Source: Sinonovacula constricta (taxonomy: Eukaryota > Mollusca > Bivalvia > Cardiida > Solecurtidae). Taken from it: a stretch of DNA of 64,000 bases. This document shows positions 11,225-23,914 of this stretch, in pieces. The position numbers were made by a program, and so were the translations under genes. Position 1 is the stretch's first letter. Each line of letters begins with the position of its first letter. The notes below the pieces were generated by a model. That model saw only the letters and a list, made by a program, of their open reading frames with translations, made no database searches and was not told the DNA's origin. Location of the stretch: positions 36,835,929 through 36,899,928 of the forward strand of contig CM017572.1 of the NCBI GenBank assembly GCA_007844125.1, given 5' to 3'.

Positions 11225-12542
11225 GTGAAACGCTTTGTAAAATAAAAGCAACATGCTATCAAATATGCATTAAAACTATATTTCTTAAGATCGAGAAACT
11301 ATTTTTATAATTTAACTATAGCAAGCCTTTGGATCATAATGGAATCCATTGGTCAATCCTTCCAAATGTCGATGGATAGCGCCATTGTACTGACCTTTAG
11401 TTTTTATTAACCATAAAACACTGACGTTAATAAGCAAACGTCAACCAATGTTCTTTTATGAAAAAAAACAGGTTAAATACTTCAAACTGCATAATATAAT
11501 GTACCTTTGTCATAATAATTTCATTTTATTTCACGATTAGAGGATTCCACTTTGATTATAAACACAAATCTAATGCTATTGTCTTTTTTAAAACTTAAAT
11601 ACCTCCATAGCTATTAGTAATTACAAAACTTGCTTTACTGGACATAACTTCAGTGGTATATGTCTGTTTACAACGACATTTCTTCTTTATTTTCTTTTGA
11701 CAGAATGCATCATTTATGTTTCATTTGTGTGTATATGTTTGAAAAACAACTTTTATTTTTGTTAATGTTAAAAGCTTTTCTTGAAATAATAAGGATCCTG
11801 TGCCTCACCATTATGCATAACCTTATGACCTTAGCGTGAATATAACAGTCTTTGGCTTTTTGAGTTAATTATAACTGTCTAATAAAGAATCTGTACTATC
11901 TAGTGCTTAGTTGTTATTGATTCAGTTATTACATTCTACATTATTTTTTAAGACAAATAAAATTATATAACAGTTAATTCTTTGGAGATGTTGCTTTTTG
12001 TTTTTTTTCATTTCTCCCATTGCGGTATGAGGCATTTCGTTCTAGTTACACAAAAATTTAATAGAAATGTTCTGAGCAATTGATCATGGAAATTACATAG
12101 TTTAGAATAAACGTTTAGAGTTTTAATGAAAATATTTCCTCTGCAGTCATCCCAACAATAGCATTGTTGCTTTAAAAATGTAAAAAAGAACATTACACGT
12201 CATTGATGGCTTTGTGAGTCTTACATTTATACATTTGTCTTTGACATACTTCTCTCGAATTGCCATTGTGCCATACAAGTTTAGTTAGAAGCACGCACAC
12301 AAATATTCACTGAAGCCTAGGCAATCGTTAATAACAAATAACCTTTGTGTTAACCTTTTTAATGCTTAAATAAACGCTTTTCAGTTATTGTTTGTTTTAA
12401 GCACATTATTAGGTTAGTAGCTAGGCGGACAATAAGTATTCATGTTCCGTCTAAAATATCAAATAGATTTCGCATGTATTCAATATTCGCGTTGATTTTG
12501 TAAAATGTAGTTATTTCGTTTAATTAATGCTTGTGGTTTCAG

Positions 12543-12669
12543 GCAACTGCGGTGTGTACAGATGCAACTGAATACGAGGTGTATAACAACGATACTAAAA
12601 CGTTCACAGCGAGTTATCTATCTAGATGTTCCTTTGGATCTTGGAGACCTGTGTATGGCTGTGTAGAAA
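12543..12669 (+). CDS. Module B1: CCP C-terminal half
   Basis: Phase-0 start after gtttcag. It reads A-V-C-T-D, E-Y-E-V-Y-N-N-D-T, S-R-C-S-F-G-S-W and Y-G-C-V-E, giving C2, C3 and C4 and the tryptophan. It ends in phase 1 at GAA A|gtaagt. N-D-T is a likely glycosylation sequon. 127 bp, the standard B length. Confidence 0.8.
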
Positions 12670-12845
12670 GTAAGTGTCGGTTCTTGGACATAATATTAAT
12701 ACCTAACCAGACACGATTGGTTGTAACGTTAGGAAAGTCAATAAGATAGTATTGGCCTCCCCGGAATTACAGTTATTTTGTCCTTTAATACAAGCTGTTT
12801 GGTTCCGTACATACGATCAGGCAATGTTTTAATCTTTTATACCAG

Positions 12846-13067
12846 AGCATTGTGATCTTGCTGCATCTGACGGAGTGCTGTATCTGGACAGTTTTACACA
12901 TGAAACCATTTTACCAGGACGAGACATTATTAATAGCGGAGAGTCAGTGATATATGCCTGCACGGAAGGCTATGATCTTATGGCACTCCCAAACCTAGAG
13001 CGACATAAAACAGCAATGAATACGTGTTATAGGGGTGTGTGGACCAGGAACCTTACATGTGAACCAA
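12846..13067 (+). CDS. Module C1: single-exon CCP
   Basis: Phase 1-1 exon. Landmarks are H-C-D-L-A-A-S, Y-A-C-T-E-G-Y, N-T-C-Y-R-G-V-W and N-L-T-C-E-P. All four cysteines are present. The N-L-T sequon beside C4 is kept in every C exon. Confidence 0.85.
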
Positions 13068-13539
13068 GTAAGTAACTAGTTACTCTTAACATTTCTTAGT
13101 TATGGAAAACAATTTTCAAGAAAAAAAAAATGTTGGGCGGGGGCTGCACTTCAGGACATTGTTTTAAAAATTATAATAATAAAAAAAGATAAATTAATGA
13201 TTGTATATTTGTAAAATGCTTAAAAGAATGGTGCGAGGTTAAATACATATACTTTATGTGAGTTCTACGTAAAATCATTTTGGGTGTTTCATTATCATTG
13301 CAATGAAGAATTTTAAAAAGTGTTATATAGTTTGGCAAAATGTAGAGGGATGTTGATTTAGAATAATTGCACCAATGTATAAAATATTTTTCTCTAGACA
13401 TATTGTTTCCTTAACAAAACCAGCTTAAAGAATCGTCAATACAAAATAATTAGGAACCGATATTCGTTCTGCACAATATTACTTCATTTAAAATGAATAA
13501 AAAGTGTTAAACACGTATTTTCCACATAATCTGTTTCAG

Positions 13540-13631
13540 AAAACTGCTTGCCTCCAGACATTAGGACGTATTATGGCGTTGTGTTTTCCTCATCGTCAAC
13601 TAACACGCAGTCTTTTAACCACGGTACAATG
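13540..13631 (+). CDS. Module A2: CCP N-terminal half
   Basis: Acceptor ctgtttcag. It reads N-C-L-P-P-D, Y-Y-G-V-V-F-S-S and F-N-H-G-T-M, ending in phase 0 at ATG|gtgagt. Its B partner (B2) lies 4.9 kb downstream, beyond a SINE and a LINE fragment. Confidence 0.8.
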
Positions 13632-14213
13632 GTGAGTTGTCCGATTCAAATAAGAAAAGAAATTTTGTGGTGGGTGGAGACCACAAACAGTGAATTGTCT
13701 TTTCTTCTCTCTTTTATCATGGCTTTCATTATCATAAAACAACAGAAATCGAACATAAAATATACTGACCCTGATTAAGGTGTTATTGAGCAATTTCCGA
13801 ATTCATTGTTTTAACAGCTGAAAGAGACTTTGGACCCATGCTAAACTTTCTCCATTTTACATCGAAATGGCTGAATGATATCACTGGCGACACAAAGTCT
13901 GTTAACAGTGGAAAAACGGATGGTAACTAGTTGCATAAAACACTGACAAACTTTTTAATAAAAAAGTATTCACAACTGAAATTATCGCATCACCTCACAA
14001 AACACTTAACTTCTAGAATGGCGTAGTCAGAAAAAGAAATTTTGCTGGTGTTTCCGATGAAGGAAGTGTGAAGGAAGTCATCTTTCATGCCAAGGTGTAA
14101 CACCCTCAAACCGCATCAAAATTAATCGAGGCGGATTTCAAATATTCATACCTTAAAGTCCTCTACTGTAAAATAGGTAGGAAGATAGGGATATCTTTCT
14201 TTCGTATGTCGGG

Positions 14214-14478
14214 CTAGGATGGGATGGGATGGGATTAACCGGCATTTTTGCCGATACCGTGCAGCGACATTTCTATCATTATGGCACATGGGCACTTACG
14301 ATGTGCCCAGGGACTGAACACGACCGGTCCATTATACTGACATTGACGAGTTAGGCGTAATGCTGTCCCCTTAGCCCCGAGTGTTAGGAGGGAAGCCACT
14401 ACTTCCAACTTAAAAGTCTTTGGTTTGATCCGGATGGGGTTTGAACCCACGACCTCCCGATCTACAAGCCGATGTCGG
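14214..14478 (-). mobile_element. tRNA-derived SINE, 5'-truncated
   Basis: On the minus strand this matches the body of the SINE at 8582-8862. Shared landmarks include the box B region, GGGCTAAGGGGACAGCATTA and the GCCGGTTAATCC end. The 3' tail is made of ATCCC units. The first part of the tRNA head, including box A, is missing at the right edge, where CGATGTCGG joins unrelated sequence. The retained anticodon-arm sequence reads CTTGTAGATC rather than CTTGCGGATC. Confidence 0.85.
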
Positions 14479-16569
14479 GGCAGATTCCTATGGATACACC
14501 ATTTAGGAAGGCCGTAAGTATTTACAAGATAATTAAGTGCATATAAACACAAGACACAAATTCATGTAAACAATTAGAACGTATCATGGTTTTTTAAAAC
14601 ATAAGCAGCCATTTTCAAATTAACTTATTTACCTGTGCTAGAAAGTAATTCCCAAGAAATTTCAAGGTATTTCTATTTTTTATTTCTATTTTTTTTCTCG
14701 AATTATTAATTTCCATATGGCATTTTGCATGTAAAATATTTTAGTCTTTGCCTAAACAATTATAAAATAATTCATATCTGTTACTCTTTGGTATAACCAC
14801 ATCTTACTAAAATTGTGTTATCATTTTCACATATGTCGTCCGAGACATTATATTTGGCACATCTTGTACAAACCTAAGGTAGGAATCTTTGGTGTATTTT
14901 TGTCTTCACTCTGTTTATTTTAAACCAATATTTTATCATTCTCTATTGTATCTGTCTGAGAGCCATATACAAGTAAAGTCTGCGTTTGGGTTTTGACGCT
15001 AAGTTTTTGTTTACAGAAAAGCAAATGTACACGTTACAATGGTGTATCCACAGACTTCGACCGCACAATTAAGATTTGGTTAAACTTATGTCTTTAATAA
15101 TTTTTGAAATTTATATTCCTAATCCAATGCAATGTTAAAAGTTTGACATCACGAAAGTGACCACTAAAACACAAAGGTTGCGGCAAATGTAATACCTCAC
15201 CTGACGATTACAATGAATTATCATGCACTCACGCATGAATTCAGACAAAAAACGCAGTACATTTGATCATCTCGTTAGGTGGGACACTTTTATGCAAGAT
15301 GCCTTTATCAAGGAAGTACACCATGTAGTGGTGTTCTTTGAAATTGAAAATACATACGATACTACATGTACATAGAAACATGGAATTTCAAAAGTTTTAA
15401 TTTACCTTGGTATATCCACTTTCATGAGCTTTTCTTTCTGACAAACTGTTCAAGTGAAAATTAGGTCTACTTTGTCTACAGTTATAAACAGAAAGGTGTC
15501 CTTCAGGTAGTTTATCTGTAATTCTGCTGAACACCAACATAAATAACATACAATGTAAAAACTCAATAGAGTAGATTATTTGCTTTGAAGTTCTTATATG
15601 CTATCGCTTCAAAAATATGAACAGGATAGAAAACATTAACAACAGTATCACGACAAATTACAAACTTGGAGTAACAATAATGGTTTTACATTTTCATCCA
15701 CAAAAATAAACGGCATGCATTTATGTCAGAAAAACACTTTTCATTACGATTCTAAAAAATCTCTTTAAGAAATATCGTATTCTTGTCATCAAGGAAATTA
15801 AATTTCTTGATAATATATTTGACAGCAACTTATCCTTTATACCTTGTAAATATGTAACAAGAACGTATCTTAACTATCATGCCAATTGTATCGCATACTA
15901 ACTGGGGAGCTTATAAATTAAAATGTGAAAATTGTATAGATCACCGGAACAATGGAAAAGAAATTGTGGCATTTTTACGGCTCTGCTTGGAAATCCTATT
16001 TCCAGTTGCTAGATAATGTCCACAAACAAGGACTCCTCCTGAGTAATGGAGGCGTCACCTGTAAAGAGCCTATAAGTTGAAGCTAATGATCCGTCATTAT
16101 AACTTAGACGAGAGAAATAGTCTCTTTATTAGTTAATTTCAGAAAGTTAAATATAATTCTATCCTGCACACTGTGCAATCTTATTAACACTCAATTAAAC
16201 CTATTGGTTTACGGATGTTAGAAAGCATTCAATCATCCCACCCTAATTTAAAATAAGTTATGGAAATAATGTATTTTAATCTCCAGCATGGCAGTTTACA
16301 TCTGCAACTGTTGATTGAACTCGTTGTACTAATAAAAAGTCAAGACATAATTTAAAATGTTCTCGATATACGCAACAATCACTATATAATTTATCTCAAA
16401 ATAAAATCTGATGGTTAAAATGCAGGTGACAGATATTCTTCCGTAGGTGACATTCGTTGTATTTAACAAACATATCCCTAATTAATCTATTTTTATGCCG
16501 AAATCCAAGCTTTAAACCTTTCTCCTTATTTACCCTCAGATCATCCCGGTGACATATTTAAAGTGTTTA

Positions 16570-17010
16570 CTTATTTTATGCCAGGTGTACACTCTATCCA
16601 AAGTGTCAAAATGTCAAAACCCACAGTACTGAACAACTTTTTAAAACTTAATTCTTCAAGTAAGGACATTGTTTTCTGTTGGCTACCTAGTCATTGCGAT
16701 CTCCGTGGAAATGAGGATGTATCTACGAGTGCAAAATCATAGTTAATCAAAATAGTTTAACACATTCCTATCCTTAAAAATAGGAAGTTCAACCTGAATG
16801 TGTCCCTTGCCAGGAACCTTTAATTCATTTGCTATTACAATGTATTGGCACAAACCATGTTCGTTTAAAGTACTTTAATATTATTAACATGGACGATCTA
16901 TTTCAAATAGACTCTTAACTTGTTTGTTTCCTAGACAAGAATGATATTCTTTATGTTATAATTTATTTTAACTATACATCTTCCTAACCTGCTTTCAGTC
17001 ATAAGTCAAA
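16570..17010 (+). pseudogene. LINE (non-LTR retrotransposon) 3' fragment with decayed RNase H
   Basis: One frame reads F-C-W-L-P-S-H-C-D-L-R-G-N-E-D-V, matching the conserved block around the catalytic histidine and the G-N-E motif of LINE-encoded RNase H. It is preceded by H-S-I-Q-S-V-K-like sequence and stops at a TAG near 16741. Past the stop, C-V-P-C-Q-E-P-L-I-H-L-L-L-Q-C resembles the terminal zinc-knuckle-like region of such ORF2 proteins. The fragment is truncated on the left and not functional. Confidence 0.65.
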
Positions 17011-18499
17011 TGTTAAAGCTTATATATTTTTATATTTCTACTTACTTTATATATCAACCTAGTTGTACTGTAATTAAGTTAAGCCATATTTTAAAAGGGA
17101 TTGTATGACCTATCATATATACGGTGTGCCGTACAACACAAAACACATTAATCATAAGTCCCAAAATAGTATTCGTAATAGATAAATAACTATGTAGCGT
17201 TCCTATAAGACTCCCCCAACATTAAATTTAGAACGACCACCACATGGCTCTTTAAACATGCCAGTTAAAGTGAAACATATGGGTGATGAGATCAGACAAT
17301 TCAGACAAATAAGAAAGTATCAGAATAATTGCCAAATCAGTAAACAGTGGTATAGTTTTATTTTAATCAATCTAGCATTACCATTCTGGTCTTTTGTAAC
17401 AGTGACTTAGAATTACATTAGTTGACGACTACAATTTTCAATGACTTTTGAGCAATGTTAGACATTAAGACACGTTGTAAATTGGGCCAAACCGACTATG
17501 GTGTTTCATACCGTATAAAATCTACTTCAAACATTAAAGGTGGTATCCGACAGTTTGGACCAATTTTTTTTCTTAAATAACCAAATAAGTTATAGTTACC
17601 TTAAAGGATCGTGCGAAATGCTGCTTATTGATGCCCTAGATCAGTGTGAACAGTGAGACTTTAAATCCCCATTCCTCATTACAAACAGGTATTTCCAATC
17701 TGAGCCATGCTGCAGAGATATCTATTTTTAACTAGGAAAAGCACGTGGCAACTCCTTTTCAGATTACGTTATATTATCATCCGGGTAATCCGCTCTGACG
17801 TCGGAGTCTATTTATAGCAGAGCTCACTCTCTCTTATTTATAGACATGGAATGATTGAAATTTTAGAGGTGTTGCCCCCCGGTTTTTACTTTCTAACAAT
17901 GTTGGCAGTGTTTAAAACCGTCTTAACTTTTACTAAAGTATGAGTTATTGCAGAAATAATGACAAAATTTCCAAAAGGAATGTAAAGGTGTTGTAAGATG
18001 TATTTAATATAGACAAATTGTCTGTTATCACATTTAAACAACTGACAGTTCAATTTTCGGAAAAGCTAAACTTATACAAACCTGTACATACGTTTTTGAA
18101 ATTAAAAAAAATAAAGCTATTTGTGTTCAGCAGAAGTGTTCCGTGTCGTAAATGTGTCCTACAAATATTTAACAGCAGAATCAAATATGGGATTATTAAC
18201 TGAATAAGTTATTGATGTTTAATCCTGACCCAACAATGTTGAAAGTTATAATACTTTGTGTAATAATTACAGATATGTTCTGTTGTTTATTTTAAGGGTT
18301 TAATTAGACGTTAAACATGTATTGTTTATTTAATTTTTAGTATTCAGTGTGCTAGCTAGACAATAACAATATGAATATTGCTTCTAAAATGTTTAAATTT
18401 ATTGAGCATATGTTTATCATTCGTGATTTTATATTGTGGAAAAGTAGATGTTTTCTTTAAATAAAGTTGATTTATTGGAAACAAAAAATGTGGTTTCAG

Positions 18500-18626
18500 G
18501 CAAAGGCTGTGTGCACAAATGCAACTGAATACGAGATATATAACGACGACACTAAAACGTTCACAGAGAGTTACCAATCTACGTGCTCCTTCGGGATCTG
18601 GAAACCTATGTATGGTTGCGTAGAAA
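18500..18626 (+). CDS. Module B2: CCP C-terminal half
   Basis: Phase-0 start after ggtttcag. It reads A-V-C-T-N-A-T-E-Y-E-I-Y, S-T-C-S-F-G-I-W and Y-G-C-V-E, ending in phase 1 at GAA A|gtaagt. 127 bp. It completes A2. Confidence 0.8.
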
Positions 18627-18905
18627 GTAAGTCCATGGACATAATATAAGGACCTAGTCAGCCTTATACAAATAAATATCTAGTAAATAACGTTTCAAAC
18701 CTCTCTTATCATGAAAGATGTGAGTGTGTTTAAATTATCCGTCACATTTAGATTTTTTTATTTACAGGGACAGTCAGTATTGTACTCAAAGTAACGTATA
18801 TTTCTCGAAAGTCGTTGTTTTCGTGGCATTTTAATTTTTACTTTAAATGCCAGCTGGTTTGTTTCTTCTAATGCAAGCCGGCAATGTTTCTATCTTGCAT
18901 ACCAG

Positions 18906-19127
18906 AACATTGTGATCTTGCTGAATCGGACGGAGTGCTGTACCTGGACAGATTCACTAACAAATCCATCTTACCTAAGTTAGACATAATAAGCGGAGAC
19001 TCCGTGTTGTATTCGTGCTCGGAAGGCTACAATCTGATGGAATATCCAATCCCAGAGCGACCTAAAACAGTAACGCGTACAACGTGCAACAGGGGTGTTT
19101 GGAGTAGAAACCTTACGTGTGAACCTA
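18906..19127 (+). CDS. Module C2: single-exon CCP
   Basis: H-C-D-L-A-E-S, Y-S-C-S-E-G-Y, T-T-C-N-R-G-V-W and N-L-T-C-E-P. Phase 1-1, 222 bp like C1. All four cysteines are kept. Confidence 0.85.
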
Positions 19128-19310
19128 GTAAGTAACTTCTTACTCTTAACAATGCTTTGTTACAGATAACACGCGTTGCGAAAGGTAAAGAAACACGTTT
19201 TGTGGAAAATGCATTTAAATTAGTTGTATTACTCTTAACAATGCTTTGTCGCCCATCACATTCTTTTTTTTAGCTTTTACAATAAATGGGGATTTATGAA
19301 TAAAAATGTA

Positions 19311-19405
19311 TGACAAAGTCCTATGAGCATTGCAACATATATCAAACTCTGAAAAGGCACAATCCAAAGGTATTTCACGTGCCAGACACACACACTTAGT
19401 GCGAA
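19311..19405 (+). repeat. Dispersed repeat, copy a
   Basis: TGACAAAGTCCTATGAGCAT and downstream AAACTCTGAAAAG...GGTATTTCAC match copies at 25171-25265 (same strand) and at 37133-37238 and 38228-38335 (opposite strand). Confidence 0.7.
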
Positions 19406-19775
19406 AAGTAAAGAAATAACACGTTTGTGGGGAAATACATTGAAATAAGTTGTGCACAAAAAAATCAAAATAAATATATTTTAATGAATGGATGGGTTAA
19501 AAATGTTTAAAAACAATGGTGACAAGTTCAATAACTGTCTTTAATGAAGATTTACGAGAAAAAATATTTGTAAGAGTCTGTTGTTTCAAATTTTGAAAAT
19601 TTAAATTTAAATTACTTTGATTTGGTGTAATTGCTCCTAATTGTTTTACCTACCAAATCAGGTTTTAATATATTTCCTAAAAGTACTTAGCAAACTAAAT
19701 TGGATCTGCTCATTATGCTGTCATTTTAATTTTATTAAAATTGGTTAAACTGTATTTTATCATGCCCCGTTTCAG

Positions 19776-19867
19776 AAGGTTGCATGGCTCCAGACAGTAA
19801 TACGTATTATGGTGTCGTATTATCCTCTCCGTCAACTAACACAGGTTATTTTAGCCACAGTACAATG
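19776..19867 (+). CDS. Module A3: CCP N-terminal half
   Basis: G-C-M-A-P-D-S-N-T-Y-Y-G-V-V and F-S-H-S-T-M, ending in phase 0 at ATG|gtgagt. 92 bp. Confidence 0.8.
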
Positions 19868-20321
19868 GTGAGTTGTGTGGCTCTTATAAGAAAAGAAACA
19901 TCAAATAGCTTGAGATATACTATTAAAACTTTTAGCTTTGTGGAATACATCTAATTGCCCAGCAATATTTGACTGATCATATGTGTTTCATTGTGAACCA
20001 ATTTTTATCTTACAAAAACGCATCATTGCATATTATTTTATTTGCATAACTATGTCTCAGTCCCTTGCGAATTCTGCAATTTAACTTTTAAACTTTCACT
20101 GAACGGCACTACAAACATATCTGTAAAGGAATACATAAGACATAAAGAGATCAGACATTACACACAAAAATATAAAGATATTGAAATGGTCGCAGAATTC
20201 ATTAGCAGTGGGGGTTTTTTTCAAATCAATCTAACATGTTATTTCTGTAACTGTAAAACAAATACATTTTATTTAAATAAAGTTCATCTACGTGTAACAA
20301 TATTATTTGTTATGGTTTTAG

Positions 20322-20445
20322 GAAAACGCAGTGTGCAATTCTACCGATTATGAGATATACAATGACGATACTAAAACGTACACCAACAGTTTGCTGTCTA
20401 CATGCTCCTTTGGAGTTTGGAAACCTATGTATGGCTGCGTAGAAA
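20322..20445 (+). CDS. Module B3: CCP C-terminal half
   Basis: E-N-A-V-C-N-S-T-D-Y-E-I-Y, S-T-C-S-F-G-V-W and Y-G-C-V-E. 124 bp, one codon shorter than the other B exons. Phase 0 to phase 1, donor gtaagt. N-S-T is a sequon. Confidence 0.8.
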
Positions 20446-22145
20446 GTAAGTGTCGGTCCCTGGACATGATGTTAGTGTTACACCCTCAAAGGTCATTAGT
20501 TTGGGCCTTGGCTTAAGGCATTTTATTCAAACAATGTAAAGGACGGCTCAGGCCAGACATGGCCATCGTCAAGTTAATACTGTTAATACTAACATAAATC
20601 AAATTACACAACAACAAATGTTAAGACACAAGCTTACATCATCTTATAACAATTAAATACAACGTTTAATTAGCTGAAAGGACATACTTGTTGTCTTAAG
20701 ACATATTTTATTCAAACAACGTAATAGACGGCTCCCATCTTCAAGTCAGAACTGCTTACGTGCTCAGGCGAAGACCTTAACGCAGTGGTTTATGGCTGGT
20801 GTTCACAATTTATCCATGATGACGTATTATTCAAGGAATAGTTGAGTGGAAATAAGAATATTCGTTGAAATGGTTTGGTAAAAGAGATGTTATATGATAA
20901 GTTAATGGAAAAGTAAGAATAGGTTAGAATGTTACAAACACATACAATACAAAATGCAAATGGAATGTAAATGATTTAAAGGCAGAAAACGATACTTTAT
21001 GAAATTGTTAGTCTGTCACAGTGGAAAAGTAAGAATAGGTTAGAATGTTACAAACACATACAATACAAAATGCAAATGGAATGTAAATGATTTAAAGGCA
21101 GAAAACGATATTTTATGAAATTGTTCGTCTGCCACATATCAGGACAAAGTAAGATATATACACAAGAACAGCATGAACCTTCCCGTGCAACAAATAATGC
21201 AAAAGTGATCAACAAGCGTCACAGTGTCAGACTGTTCATAAATCTATGAGTCTTTTCTAGAGCCAACATCACATCAAATTTTTTCGGTCTTTTAAGTACG
21301 GTCTTGATATTCATCGGACCTGGATAAAGTGGTCGACACACATACACAAACCTTCGATAGATAACTTCTTAACTTTCATTTACAGTCCGCACTTTTGTGT
21401 AGCGGTAAGATTTGCACTTTTGCAATTTTTACATTTTATTATATTAATTTATTTAATATAAGACAATGAACAAACATCAACTTTTTTAAAATTAAATTTC
21501 GTCATTGACTACCGCCTCGTTCTCGATCGCCGCAAAGTCACGTGTCGTACAAGAACTGCTACTTTCTGAAGTCAGGTTGGAACTCATGTAAACATCATAA
21601 TAACCAGAAATTAAAGAGAAGTGGTCGGATGCCATAATTCACTCGAAATTAAGTTGGGTCTGAATGAATTCAGTCAAACCAATAAATAATGAGCTGCTCT
21701 AACAAGTACTTACGTAAGCCAGAGTGGCCTTAAGTGTGCAGATTGAGCAAACGTATAATGCAGTCGCCGATCCGCTTAAGAAAATTCACACCTCGCCAAA
21801 CCGTCAAGAGTCAAAAGTGGGTAACAAGGGATGTGAAATGGCACATGGGGTCAGAAAATAGGTCGATACACTGAAAATATCTACAGTTAAGACATTGATA
21901 AATGGTTAAATTATACAGATAAAGAAAACAATTTGGGACTTTGTAAAAAGGTCGTTATGTTGAGAGTGTCGACACTACCGAAGTCATGACAACGAGTACC
22001 GATTGTACTTAAGAGCGCAGTAACTATTTTAGGTAAAAGTAACGTCTCTCGAGAGAGACTATTGTCGTTGGCATTGTTTTTTTTTAAACACACGCTGTTT
22101 GGTTCCCTACATATTATCAGGCAATGCTTCAATTATTCTTACCAG
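20446..22145 (+). other. Intron with local duplications
   Basis: It contains two related segments beginning TTTTATTCAAACAA (about 20521 and 20709) and a 116-bp tandem duplication (20906-21137). From 21490 to 21585 the minus strand has a short ATG-led frame with coding-like codons (see findings). No exon of the CCP gene is seen. Confidence 0.5.
20906..21137. repeat. 116-bp tandem duplication
   Basis: TGGAAAAGTAAGAATAGGTT starts both copies (20906 and 21022). The copies are nearly identical through AAAGGCAGAAAACGATA and the following GAAATTGTT. Confidence 0.9.
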
Positions 22146-22364
22146 AACATTGTGATCTTGCTGCATCAAACGGGGTACTGAATCAGGAAAGTTCATCTCA
22201 AAGAAACATTTCACAATGGCGAGGCCTTGCAAGTGGGGATTCCGTGTTGTTTTCGTGCGCGGAAGGCTACGACCTGATGTCACATGGAAACCTGGAGCGG
22301 CACAAAGTAGTAGTAAATACGTGTAATAGGGGCGTATGGAGCAAAAACCTGACATGTGAACCTA
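22146..22364 (+). CDS. Module C3: single-exon CCP
   Basis: H-C-D-L-A-A-S-N-G-V-L, F-S-C-A-E-G-Y, N-T-C-N-R-G-V-W and N-L-T-C-E-P. Phase 1-1, 219 bp. Confidence 0.85.
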
Positions 22365-22877
22365 GTAAGTACTACTTACCATAACCATACTTTGCTACGT
22401 TAAACAAGCTCTGTCAACGGAAACGAAATAACCTGGTTTTTGGAAAGAGCTTCTATTTTAAAGACATCTAATTAAAAGTTTTCATTTCCACAAAGAGTGA
22501 TTAAATAATCAACATATAATTACAATCAGTTTAAAAGCATTTATAAAAGGCTTAATAAAGGTACTTTATATGAGATATCCAAGAAATAATATTTCACGCT
22601 TTAATTTTCCAAGTGCATTAAACGTATTTTGAAAATAGTTTGTTTCATGTGTTCTGGCATTGGAATATTTTACTGCGGTTTATCTATTTTTTTCTGCTTG
22701 CTTTAATTTCTCTCATGTATACTTTCTTATAAATCGAAAAAGTAGAACCTTCAGTTATCTTGTTACTCAAACAAAGAAAATCGTCAAAACTATGCTTGCA
22801 ATAAATATTTGCACAGAATAATCGGCAGCCCATTTTTTAAATAGATTACAATGCATTTGCTACATTATCCTTTTCAG

Positions 22878-22969
22878 AAACATGCATTTTATTAGATACT
22901 AACGTGTCTCCTGGGGTCGTGTTTTCCTATTCATCAAGTAACAACGGTTCTTTTAAACACGGTATAACG
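22878..22969 (+). CDS. Module A4: CCP N-terminal half
   Basis: T-C-I-L-L-D-T-N, G-V-V-F-S-Y-S-S and F-K-H-G-I-T, ending in phase 0 at ACG|gtaagt. 92 bp. Its partner B4 carries a stop codon. Confidence 0.75.
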
Positions 22970-23413
22970 GTAAGTTGTGTTATAAAACAGTTAAGGCAAC
23001 AATATGGTAACCTACCTAGAAAACAAATAATCATAATGAATTTCTTTGCTATTTACTATTTTCAAAAATGTTTTATTTATTATTATTGGAACTAACACTC
23101 GATGTTGCTGCTTTTCTATATTTAGGGAAAAAAATAACTATGTTAGAAACAATGGGATCGAACAATATGTTAAGCAGCAAGGTTTACTTCAGATTACCGT
23201 TATTCAACATCTTCATTGCACTGTCTGTTGTGCATTAATTGACCTTTCGTTGTATTGTTTTAACCGACTAGATTATGTCGTATCCCTTAAAGTACCGACT
23301 TTAAACATTATACTTAAAGTAACACACACTTGTCTTCTATTTTAATTTGCCTTAAATTTTATATATATTTACGATAAACACATACCTAGATTTACTTCTT
23401 ATACACGTTTAAG

Positions 23414-23543
23414 GCTACTGTGACGTGCACAAATGAAGACGAGTATGAAATACAAGATGTAAACAAGACTGAAGAGTTCAAACCCCGCTACACATCTACA
23501 TGCTCGTATGGGTCCTGGTCACATTAGTATAGATGTGTAGAAA
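23414..23543 (+). pseudogene. Module B4: CCP C-terminal half with in-frame stop
   Basis: It reads A-T-V-T-C-T-N-E-D-E-Y-E-I and S-T-C-S-Y-G-S-W-S-H, then TAG at 23525-23527, then Y-R-C-V-E. The near-identical exon at 35680-35809 has GAG (Glu) at that place, so a single G-to-T change made the stop. Acceptor and donor (gtacgt) are intact. Skipping A4+B4 would keep the frame, because C3 ends and D1 begins in phase 1. Confidence 0.8.
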
Positions 23544-23753
23544 GTACGTGTCGGTTACTTGGTCGGATAATACATAACGTCGAAACTGAGTCAGAATAAC
23601 TTTAGAAAACAGTCTGACCACGTGCTCCGAATTATCCTGTTTGAATTAAATACATATTTATTAACAATACATCGCAAAGCTTCATGCATGATATAGCATG
23701 GTCCGGGTTATTTTTTAAGCCTTATTGATTGCACTTTTGAACATTAATATTAA

Positions 23754-23799
23754 ACACACACACACACACACACACATACACACACACACACACACACAT

Positions 23800-23834
<35 letters not shown>

Positions 23835-23835
23835 C
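23754..23835. repeat. (CA)n microsatellite
   Basis: CA dinucleotides with occasional TA, ending in a short (TA)n run. Confidence 0.95.
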
Positions 23836-23914
23836 AGTAAGAACATTTAAAAAAAAGTGGGCTATTTTTATTGTTATCTTTGATTATATTCTGTTCATTG
23901 TTTGTTGTTTGTAG

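Larger units (their letters stand above)
13632..18499 (+). other. 4.9-kb intron with SINE and LINE remnants
   Basis: It holds the reverse SINE (14214-14478) and a LINE 3' fragment (about 16570-17010). The rest, including 14480-16550 and 17010-18490, is AT-rich with no exon or RNA that I can support. Confidence 0.5.

Noticed and set aside
22107..22355. 82-codon minus-strand frame
   Set aside because: It is the antisense shadow of exon C3.
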